Assembly (NCBI GenBank): GCA_029932675.1
Contig: JAOZPP010000065.1
Coordinates: 1-19,236, forward strand
Direction of reading: 5' to 3'
From: a bacterium
Lineage (GTDB): Bacteria > SM23-81 > DAOVCL01
DNA length: 19,236 bases
Part shown: piece after piece, positions 6,637 through 14,300 of the stretch
Layout of the letters: every line of letters begins with the position of its first letter
How positions within the stretch are numbered: position 1 is the stretch's first letter
Notes under the pieces: model-generated
What the model saw: only the letters and a program-made list of their open reading frames with translations
Told to the model about the DNA's origin: nothing
Database searches by the model: none
Position numbers and translations under genes: made by a program

Positions 6637-8034
6637 ATGGCTAAGCCATCCCCTTACAAAACCAAGATGAGGGAGCAACCTCCCCGGGAGCGGATTAGGA
6701 ACTTCCAAGAAGTCCCCTATGGTTACTCCCCAGATGAAGCAATGGTTGAAGCCCAGCGCTGTCTGCAGTGCAAGAAACCCAGTTGTATTCAGGGCTGCCC
6801 GGTGGAGATCGACATCCCCGGGTTCATTGGGCTCATTGCCCAGGGGGATTTCGCCGGCGCCATCCGCCGCTTGAAGGAGAAGAATGTCCTCCCCGCGGTC
6901 TGTGGCCGGGTCTGTCCCCAGGAGGAGCAGTGTGAGAAATTCTGTGTGCTGGGGAAGAAGATGGAGCCTGTGGCCATTGGCAGGTTAGAGAGGTTTGCTG
7001 CCGATTGGGAGGCTGCCCAAGGGGAACCAGAACTTCCGCAAAGGAAACCCACAACGGGAAAGAGGATTGCCGTTGTGGGAGCCGGTCCGGCTGGACTCAC
7101 CGTGGCCGGAGACCTAATTCAGTTAGGACACGAGGTGACTATCTTCGAGGCGCTCCATGAGGCCGGCGGTGTCTTGGTCTATGGAATACCAGAATTTAGG
7201 CTACCCAAGTTTATTGTAGCCAGGGAGGTGGAGAACCTCTGTAGGATGGGAGTTAAGTTGGTGAAGAACTTCGTCGTGGGCACGGCAAAGACTGTAGACG
7301 AGCTACTAAAGGAGTTCGATGCCGTCTTCTTAGGCACCGGAGCGGGACTTCCCTGGTTTATGCAGATTCCGGGGGAGAATCTGAACGGGATCTACTCGGC
7401 CAACGAATACCTCACCAGGGTAAACCTGATGAAGGCATACCTCTTCCCCCAATACGATACCCCCATTCAGCGGGGTCAGAGGGTAGCGACCATTGGAGGG
7501 GGTAATGTGGCTATGGATTCGGCCCGCACCGCCTTGAGACTTGGGGCAGAGCACTCGATCGTCATCTACCGCCGCTCGCGGGTGGAGATGCCGGCAAGGG
7601 ATGAGGAGATCCATCATGCTGAGGAAGAGGGGGTGGAATTTCAGTTTCTTACCAACCCAGTAGGCTACTATGGGGATGGGGGTGGTTGGGTCAAGGAGGT
7701 GGAGTGCATCCGGATGAGACTCGGTGAACCCGATAGCTCAGGTCGGCGGCGACCAGTTCCCATCGAGGGATCTAACTTTCGCATCCCCGTGGATACAGTT
7801 GTCGTCTCCATTGGAAACAGCCCCAATCCCTTGATCCCCTCCACAACCCCCGGACTGGAGACCGGCAAACATGGGAACATCATTACCGATGAACTAACCG
7901 GGAAGACTTCCAAAAGGGGCGTCTTTGCTGGAGGAGATGTGGCCACCGGGGCGGCCACGGTGATCTTGGCTATGGGAGCTGGCCGCAGGGCAGCCAGGGC
8001 AATCGATGAGTACGTGCGCACTAGTAGATGGTAA
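6637..8034 (+). CDS. nfnB: NfnB: NADPH-dependent subunit of ferredoxin:NADP+ oxidoreductase (GltD-like)
   Basis: Large NfnB subunit (465 aa, about the length of characterised NfnB), related to the glutamate synthase small subunit. In known NfnAB it carries the bifurcating FAD and two [4Fe-4S] clusters and binds NADP(H), coupling NADP+ reduction by NADH to reduction by ferredoxin. The N-terminal domain shows C42-x2-C45-x4-C50-x3-C54 and C89-x3-C93-x5-C99-x3-C103. Two Rossmann motifs follow: VVGAGPAGLTVAGDL (146-160) for FAD and IGGGNVAMDSARTALR (286-301) for NADP(H), with YRRSR (311-315) just after. FAGGDVATGAATVILAMG near the C-terminus closes the FAD site. GGAGAG at 6621-6626 is the ribosome binding site. 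It is the last gene of the operon, 17 bp before a terminator. No gltB-type large subunit is nearby, which argues against glutamate synthase. Confidence 0.93.
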   Translation: MAKPSPYKTKMREQPPRERIRNFQEVPYGYSPDEAMVEAQRCLQCKKPSCIQGCPVEIDIPGFIGLIAQGDFAGAIRRLKEKNVLPAVCGRVCPQEEQCEKFCVLGKKMEPVAIGRLERFAADWEAAQGEPELPQRKPTTGKRIAVVGAGPAGLTVAGDLIQLGHEVTIFEALHEAGGVLVYGIPEFRLPKFIVAREVENLCRMGVKLVKNFVVGTAKTVDELLKEFDAVFLGTGAGLPWFMQIPGENLNGIYSANEYLTRVNLMKAYLFPQYDTPIQRGQRVATIGGGNVAMDSARTALRLGAEHSIVIYRRSRVEMPARDEEIHHAEEEGVEFQFLTNPVGYYGDGGGWVKEVECIRMRLGEPDSSGRRRPVPIEGSNFRIPVDTVVVSIGNSPNPLIPSTTPGLETGKHGNIITDELTGKTSKRGVFAGGDVATGAATVILAMGAGRRAARAIDEYVRTSRW

Positions 8035-8051
8035 ACACTCACAGGGGTAAT

Positions 8052-8087
8052 AAAAAAGCTGAACCTAAGTTAGGCTCAGCTTTTTTT
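8052..8087. terminator. Bidirectional rho-independent terminator
   Basis: AAAAAAGCTGA pairs with TCAGCTTTTTTT around an inner CCTAA/TTAGG stem, with a single A-C mismatch between them. The T-run on each strand makes it work in both directions. It sits between the stop of nfnB (8034) and the 3' end of the convergent caspase gene (8445), closing the redox operon and probably stopping read-through from the minus strand. Confidence 0.92.
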
Positions 8088-8444
8088 CTTCTCAATCAGG
8101 TCAGCTTTGGAGCTCTGGTCTACCCTGAGGGGAAAGGTTCGAATTTTTAGACAGGATGATCGGGATAAAAACATTCATTAAACACCGAATATAAAAATGC
8201 TAAGTTATTGATTTATTGAGCATTAAAATCTGCGTTCCACGAACGAATAGGGTTTCTGTCGCCTCAATGTAAATGGCCTTTTGGTTATAGCTTTGCTGCG
8301 CTGTGATCGGGGGTAAGTGAATCCCATATGTTCCCCCCGCGTGAAGGAGTATCCCCCTCCTTAATCCTTCCCCATCATTGTAAAGTATAAGGACGAATTT
8401 TGAAACCTATCTGAAGGAGATCGGATTGGTCTGCTACCAGGATT
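8088..8444. other. Intergenic spacer between convergent transcription units
   Basis: No coding frame is evident. Near 8142-8170 lies one copy of an intergenic repeat beginning ATTTTTAGACAG. A weak hairpin AAGGAG/CTCCTT spans 8344-8362, without a T-run, and could lie in the 3' tail of the minus-strand caspase transcript. An A/T-rich stretch (about 8170-8235) may be structural or simply decayed. Confidence 0.4.
8142..8170. repeat. Dispersed intergenic repeat, copy 1
   Basis: ATTTTTAGACAGGATGATCGGGATAAAA resembles copy 2 at 15271-15308, sharing ATTTTTAGACAG, an ATC word and a GGATAAA end. Words of the type TTTTTAGACAGGAT recur between genes in many bacterial genomes. Function is unknown. Confidence 0.4.
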
Positions 8445-11114
8445 TCAATATTCCACCAACACCCTCCCTTTATCTCTGCTCAATAACTGGGGGGTCTGCT
8501 CCCTGTCCATCCGACCGGCCAACCGGGGGACATTGGCCTTCAGATAGTTGAACAGCTCCCCAACGATGATCTTCCTATCCCCATTGGCATCAGCCATCCC
8601 CTTTAACCCCTTGAGGAAGAAGTAGCTAAAGAGCCCATGCCTCTGCTCTGGGTAGCCGGAGCTTATCTGCCTCCCCGATGCGGCGGCAAGGACGGTAATG
8701 TCCCCATAGGCCAAGGGGCTCTCAATGCTAATCCCCACCGGACGGGCATCCGCCAACATCATCTCCTCCTCCCTGCTCTGCCCGGAGAAACAGGCATCCA
8801 AGATCACGGTCACCGACTTGGCCTTCAGTAGGTGGAGGTTCTTGTATAGCTTATCCAGGGGGAACCCGGTGCTGGCATAGTTGGGATCGATGTCATAAGG
8901 AATCAGATAGGGTGACTTGGTCTTGATGTCCGGGGCCCCATGGCCAGAGTAGTAGATGAAGACATCGGAGTTTGCTGTTACCCTCCTGGCCAACCAGCCA
9001 TCTGGCTCAAAGAGCTTCTTAAACTCCCCGGCTGTGGCCCCATCGTTCACCCGATAGTAGACATTTCTCTCCGGTATCCCCAGGACCCTGGTGGCATAGC
9101 CATAGAAGGCCTCGGCATCCCTGCTGGCAAAGGTGGCCTTGGGGGCATACTTATAGTCCTCTATGCCAATGATCACCGCAAAGCCATCAGGTCGCTTGGT
9201 CTTAGAGATAGTGGGAATATTGTCCACATCAGATTTGGCCACCTCGGCAATGGGCTTGATGGTAGGCTTAGGGGCTTCTATCTTGGCAATCCTCACATCC
9301 ACTATGTTCTGGGTGCGCACATTCATCTTCAGCCCCAGGTCAATAAGTTTGCCAAAATCTCCCCTGGCCTCAGTGAGTTGCACCTTCAAGGGAATGTGCT
9401 CTGCAGAATAGCGGCGGCTGGTGAAGAAGTAGAAACTCACAGGTTTGTAATCACCAGGTGGGATGTCACTCAGGGGGAATATCTTGCCCGCATCAGGACA
9501 GGAGATGTTCGGATCTGTGCTTTCCAGGATGACCTTTGCCTTCACATCCTCGGCCTTTCCTGTGCCAAAGTTCTGCACAAAGGCGGTAACCACTATGGAC
9601 TCGTTTGGTTCAATGATAGAGTTGCCATTGCCATAGGCATCGCTTCCTTCTTCAGTTTTGTCGTTGATGGCAATCTGTTCAATGTGTAAGTTAGGTGGAT
9701 CATACGCCTTCGTGTCAAAACTGATAGTAAAAGGATCGGCATCAAAGCCAAACTCCTCTGTAATTTGCACACGGAATCTACGAGGCAATGTTGCGACCCG
9801 CGCCTTCCCAGTTAATGTGAAACTAACCTCCCTTCGATTTTTAGGGTTTATTAGCTCAATTGTCTGGGCAGATGTGTATTCGATACCTTCGGCGGAAGTA
9901 AGTGGCGATAAGGTTAGATGAATATTTTGGGCTACGCCCCGCCCCTGGTTGTAAAGGATGAATTGGATTTTGCCTGTCTCGTAAGCATCTAACGCTTTAT
10001 TACCAGAAGGCTCGACAAATCTTATGTTTTCAACGGTTAAATCTGCAGGATAAGCGGGTTTGACAAATAAAGCTTGTGTGGGAACAGAAATAGTTGTCGT
10101 TGCAGAATGTCCCTCAGCAGCAGAAACATTAACGCGGATTATAGCTGTGCCTGATGTGAGTGTTTTTTTACCTGTAATGGATAGTGTCACGGCTTCGGAG
10201 CTTCTTGCCCGAATTATACCGATAGCTTTGGAACCATTTACTATGATGTCTGGATTATTGCTACTCATTGAAACACGAACATTTTCGGCAACACCTTTGC
10301 CTGAGTTATTGACATCAACGGTAATAGTTCCGCTTTCGGTTGCCTTTAAAATACCATTTGAAAATCTCGCGCTCACAGATAATTCCGGGGGATATGGAGG
10401 CTTGACAGGTGCAGTTGATGGTACTAATCTAGCACCTCCATGAAGGATGCCGTGGTTTCCTCTGCCTGACAAATCTTTAACACGACCATCGTGAGTTAGT
10501 TCATTGAAGGTGTAGTAGGCAACCAATCCTGGTTTAGCTCCGAATAATTCTTTGTGCATAGTTGCTTGAATTTCCGACTGCGAGCGAGCATAATTCCAGA
10601 TTCGAACTTCATCAATGTACCCCTTAAACCGCTCGCCGTTTTGCCAGTAACCAGCTCCTATGGCTTGTGTTTGAAGGGTTTTAACCTTACCAGAAATGTT
10701 TCGAGAAAAGTCTAGGAGTCCGTTGATATATCCTCTAACGGTTATGCCGTCGAATGTCAAAGCAAAATGATACCAGGTGTTGGGAGACAAAGAAATGCTG
10801 CCGTTTCCTTGATTAAAGCTAGCTTTTTGGGTAGTAAAGTGGTATCTCATTTTGTTACCTCTTTGCCTCACTGCCGCACCTACTTCAACAAAGCCGCGTC
10901 CGTTTCCATATATCCATCTCCATGTTGCGGTGTCAGAATATTTAAACCAGGCTTCAATAGTTATCTGACGTTGCCCATTGATGACATTCGGGATAGTAAT
11001 CATATCATTTTTCCCATCAAACTGGACCGCAGACCCTGCTTTCTCAGCTTGGACTTCAAGATTGAAGATGAATAACAAAATAAATAAAACTAAAGTTTTG
11101 ACTCCATATCTCAT
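8445..11114 (-). CDS. Exported LamG and CARDB-like protein with a C-terminal caspase (C14) domain
   Basis: An 889-aa exported cysteine-protease-like protein. Residues 1-23 are a signal peptide (hydrophobic LVLFILLFIF, likely cleavage after VQA). Residues about 26-232 form a LamG/concanavalin-like lectin domain, typical of binding sugars or surface ligands. Three Ig-like CARDB-type domains follow (about 245-350, 355-470, 473-605). The caspase domain spans about 641-889 with the dyad His725 in YYSGHGAP and Cys774 in DACFSG. The acidic D772 before the Cys resembles metacaspases, which cut after Arg or Lys. An EF-hand-like loop (842-853) follows. AGGAGG precedes ATG 11114 at good spacing. Residues about 471-889 closely match the middle of the upstream gene, including 444 identical bp, while the LamG half is more A/T-rich and unrelated. 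The fold is well supported; substrate and activation are unknown. Confidence 0.88.
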   Translation of the reverse strand: MRYGVKTLVLFILLFIFNLEVQAEKAGSAVQFDGKNDMITIPNVINGQRQITIEAWFKYSDTATWRWIYGNGRGFVEVGAAVRQRGNKMRYHFTTQKASFNQGNGSISLSPNTWYHFALTFDGITVRGYINGLLDFSRNISGKVKTLQTQAIGAGYWQNGERFKGYIDEVRIWNYARSQSEIQATMHKELFGAKPGLVAYYTFNELTHDGRVKDLSGRGNHGILHGGARLVPSTAPVKPPYPPELSVSARFSNGILKATESGTITVDVNNSGKGVAENVRVSMSSNNPDIIVNGSKAIGIIRARSSEAVTLSITGKKTLTSGTAIIRVNVSAAEGHSATTTISVPTQALFVKPAYPADLTVENIRFVEPSGNKALDAYETGKIQFILYNQGRGVAQNIHLTLSPLTSAEGIEYTSAQTIELINPKNRREVSFTLTGKARVATLPRRFRVQITEEFGFDADPFTISFDTKAYDPPNLHIEQIAINDKTEEGSDAYGNGNSIIEPNESIVVTAFVQNFGTGKAEDVKAKVILESTDPNISCPDAGKIFPLSDIPPGDYKPVSFYFFTSRRYSAEHIPLKVQLTEARGDFGKLIDLGLKMNVRTQNIVDVRIAKIEAPKPTIKPIAEVAKSDVDNIPTISKTKRPDGFAVIIGIEDYKYAPKATFASRDAEAFYGYATRVLGIPERNVYYRVNDGATAGEFKKLFEPDGWLARRVTANSDVFIYYSGHGAPDIKTKSPYLIPYDIDPNYASTGFPLDKLYKNLHLLKAKSVTVILDACFSGQSREEEMMLADARPVGISIESPLAYGDITVLAAASGRQISSGYPEQRHGLFSYFFLKGLKGMADANGDRKIIVGELFNYLKANVPRLAGRMDREQTPQLLSRDKGRVLVEY
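8556..8591 (-). other. EF-hand-like calcium-binding loop in the LamG-caspase protein
   Basis: Residues 842-853 read D-A-N-G-D-R-K-I-I-V-G-E: acidic or amide side chains at loop positions 1, 3 and 5, Ile at 8 and Glu at 12, as in EF-hand and dockerin loops. Glycine is at position 4 rather than the usual 6. Equivalent loops close both caspase domains of the upstream protein (residues 713-724 and 1249-1260). Confidence 0.5.
8729..9172. repeat. 444-bp block identical to 13215-13658
   Basis: I compared this segment line by line with 13215-13658 (constant offset 4486) and found no mismatch over 444 bp. Substitutions resume at 8728/13214 and 9173/13659. It encodes the catalytic core of the caspase domain in both genes, including the His and Cys motifs. 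Perfect identity including third codon positions points to recent duplication or gene conversion. Confidence 0.95.
9403..9642. repeat. Second near-identical block, paired with 13889-14128
   Basis: At the same 4486-bp offset, this roughly 240-bp segment, coding for the CARDB-like domain before the caspase domain, differs from its partner by about nine bases. The stretch between the two blocks (about 9207-9402) is clearly more diverged, so identity between the paralogues is patchy. Confidence 0.85.
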
Positions 11115-11261
11115 TTCAGGGACCTCCTACCTCAGACTTTTGTGAGTCTATTTACTAAGAACTCGATTTCATTTGTAAGTTGTTGTTTCTTGCACGCAAT
11201 AAAAGTTTCTAAAGATAGCACCTAAGCTACTACTACGCCAGTAGGCAACAAGATGTAGGGC

Positions 11262-11277
11262 CAGGGCTTTAGCCCTG
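11262..11277. repeat. Hairpin CAGGGC-TTTA-GCCCTG between the caspase genes
   Basis: A perfect 6-bp stem with a TTTA loop lies in the 199-bp gap between the two minus-strand caspase genes. It has the same loop as the hairpin at 23-42. No T-run follows on the minus strand, so it is a poor terminator. It resembles a dispersed palindromic repeat; mRNA 3'-end protection is also possible. Confidence 0.4.
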
Positions 11278-11313
11278 TCCGAAGAGAACTTAACCCCCAG
11301 AAACGCGCATCAC

Positions 11314-14300
11314 TTAATACCTCACCAGCACCCTGTTTTTGTTCCCCGTCACCACCGGGGTTTGGGGGCGTTGGAATTTGCGGTTCGACCAGTAGGGGAC
11401 ACCGTTTGTGGGATCGGTAAGATACCTTTGCATCTCTCCTACGGTTATCTGTTTGTCTCCATTGAAATCCGCAGCTCCCTGCAAGCCCTTGAGGAAAAAG
11501 TAGGTGAACATCCCATGCTTCTTCTCCGGATACCAGTTTGCTACCTGCTCCTCAGTGGAAGCTGTAAAGATGACTACATTGGACTTCGTGACTAAAAGGT
11601 TATCTACCTTGATCAAAACAGGGCTGGCATTGTTGATGAGCATTCCTCCATTCCCCATCTGCCCTGTGTAACAGGCATCTATCACCAGGGTTATGCTCTT
11701 GGCCTTGAGTTTAGCTACATCATCATAAAATTCCTTTACGCTATAGGCGTTGTCTTTGCTAGCATAATTGGGATCGCAGTCGTAGGGCACGAAGAATGCC
11801 TCCTGGGTGGCAGTGCTGGGCGCCCCGTGGCCTGAGTAGTAGATGAAGACGTCTGATTCTCCTTGGCGGATGTAGGCAGGCAGTTTCTTTCGGATGAGGG
11901 TTTTGAAGGTTCCCGCGGTAATTAGCTCATCTGGATTGCGAGGGAGGATGTTTTCCGGATCGTAGCCGAAGGCCTGAGCTAAATACTCACGCATCACAGA
12001 GGCATCCCGTTTAGCAAACTTAGCTCTGGGCACATTTGGGTTCTGATAGTCTGAGATACCAATCACTACAGCCACAGCATTGGGGTTGGATTTGCCTCCT
12101 TTGGGGATATTTTTATCCACATCTGGCACCAACTGAGGAGCCGATTTAATTGTCACTGGTTTCTCAGATTTACCCTGAACAACCAATTCTGAAGCTTTCT
12201 TTTGGACTACATTGAAGGGTAGATCAAGCCTCTTTGTGGAACCGTACCTATTGTAGGACTCGGAGAGAGTAACCGTAACCGGCAGGCTGGTAGCTATGTT
12301 GTTGGTGAAAAGGGAAAAAGAGATGTCCTTGTATTGGCCAGAAGTCATCTCACCTAAGTCAAAATCCCTTTTGGAGTCAGGCGTGAGGAAAACATTCTTT
12401 CCCACTGATACTGTAGCCTTAACCTGTTTAGCCTCCCCTGCCCCTGTGTTTTGAATGCGAGCGGTAACTTTGACGATTTCGGAACGCTCGATCTTGCGGT
12501 TGTGGTTGAAATCATCAATAGCATAATCGGCAACGATTAAATTGGGTGGGCGAAGCGCTTGGGTTCTGAATCTTATCTTGAGTGGCGGATCAAGATCGAA
12601 TCCATTGGCCTCAGAGACAAAGACAGTGTAAGCTACTTCACCATCAGACAAATCCATACTGGCTTTAAGGGGTATATCAACGGTAGTAGTTTTACCGGCG
12701 AGCAAACTCTTAATCGGGACCGGGTTAGCTATCGCTATATTAGGATAGTTTGTTGCAGGTTTAATCTTGAATGTGAGATCATAGGCATTTCCCTTACCCT
12801 CGTTGGTCAGATGTATCTTCAAACTGGCATTTTCGCCAGCATCAAGGATATCATTGCCAGATGGCTCGGAGAAGCTGATAGTTCCTCTCAACTTTACCGG
12901 ATAGGTAGGCTTCTGAACTATAGTAGTCCCCCTATATTTCACCAATACCCTCCTAGTATCTCTACCCAACAACTGTGGGGACTGTTCCCTATCCATCTGA
13001 GCGGCTAACCGGGGGACATTGGCCTTTACATAGGAGAATAGTTCCCCCACGGTGATCGCCCGATTGCCATCTGCATCGGCCATCCCCTTTAACCCCTTGA
13101 GGAAGAAGTAGCTGAAGAGCCCATGCCTCTGCTCTGGATAGCCAGAGCTTATCTGTCTGCCCGATGCGGCGGCAAAGACGGTGATGTCCCCGTAGGCCAA
13201 GGGGCTCTCAATGGTAATCCCCACCGGACGGGCATCCGCCAACATCATCTCCTCCTCCCTGCTCTGCCCGGAGAAACAGGCATCCAAGATCACGGTCACC
13301 GACTTGGCCTTCAGTAGGTGGAGGTTCTTGTATAGCTTATCCAGGGGGAACCCGGTGCTGGCATAGTTGGGATCGATGTCATAAGGAATCAGATAGGGTG
13401 ACTTGGTCTTGATGTCCGGGGCCCCATGGCCAGAGTAGTAGATGAAGACATCGGAGTTTGCTGTTACCCTCCTGGCCAACCAGCCATCTGGCTCAAAGAG
13501 CTTCTTAAACTCCCCGGCTGTGGCCCCATCGTTCACCCGATAGTAGACATTTCTCTCCGGTATCCCCAGGACCCTGGTGGCATAGCCATAGAAGGCCTCG
13601 GCATCCCTGCTGGCAAAGGTGGCCTTGGGGGCATACTTATAGTCCTCTATGCCAATGACCACCGCAAAGCCATCAGGTCGCTTGGTCTGGGAACCAGTAG
13701 GAATATCATCCACATCAGATAGGGCTATCTCTGTAGTTGCCCTGATCACTGCCTTTGGCATCTCAATCTTAGCAATATGTACCTCAGCAATATTCTGGAG
13801 TCGAACATTCATTTTCAGGTCAAGATCAATGGTTTTACCAAAATTGCTTTTGGCTTCGGTCAGTTGTACCTTCAAAGGGATATGCTTAGCAGAATAGCGG
13901 CGGCTGGTGAAGAAGTAGAAATTCACAGGTTTGTAATCACCAGGTGGGATGTCACCCAGGGGGAATATCTTGCCCGCATCAGGGCAGGAGATGTTCGGAT
14001 CTGTGCTTTCCAGGATGACCTTTGCCTTCACATCCTCGGCCTTCCCTGTGCCAAAGTTCTGCACAAAGGCGGTGACCACTATGGACTCATTGGGTTCAAT
14101 GACTGAGTTGCCATTGCCATAGGCATCGCCTTCTTCTCTATCGTTGATAGCGATCTGCTTGATCTGCAGATCAGGGGGCTCAAAAGCTTTGGCAGCAAAG
14201 CCAAACTTCTTTGATCCAATCAGGCCAGAGACATCCCAGAGCTTGATAGTTTTGTCATCACTTCCCGAGGCCAGAGTCCTTCCATCTGGGCTGAATGCAA

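Noticed and set aside
6637-8034. Glutamate synthase small subunit (gltD)
   Set aside because: Sequence similarity is expected, but the NfnA partner directly upstream and the absence of a gltB large subunit make NfnB the better call.
8940-9689. 249-aa open frame on the plus strand opposite the LamG-caspase gene, with a 98-aa twin at 13426-13722
   Set aside because: It is antisense to a strongly conserved caspase/CARDB coding region. The twin exists only because the underlying DNA is duplicated, and the translation shows no domain.
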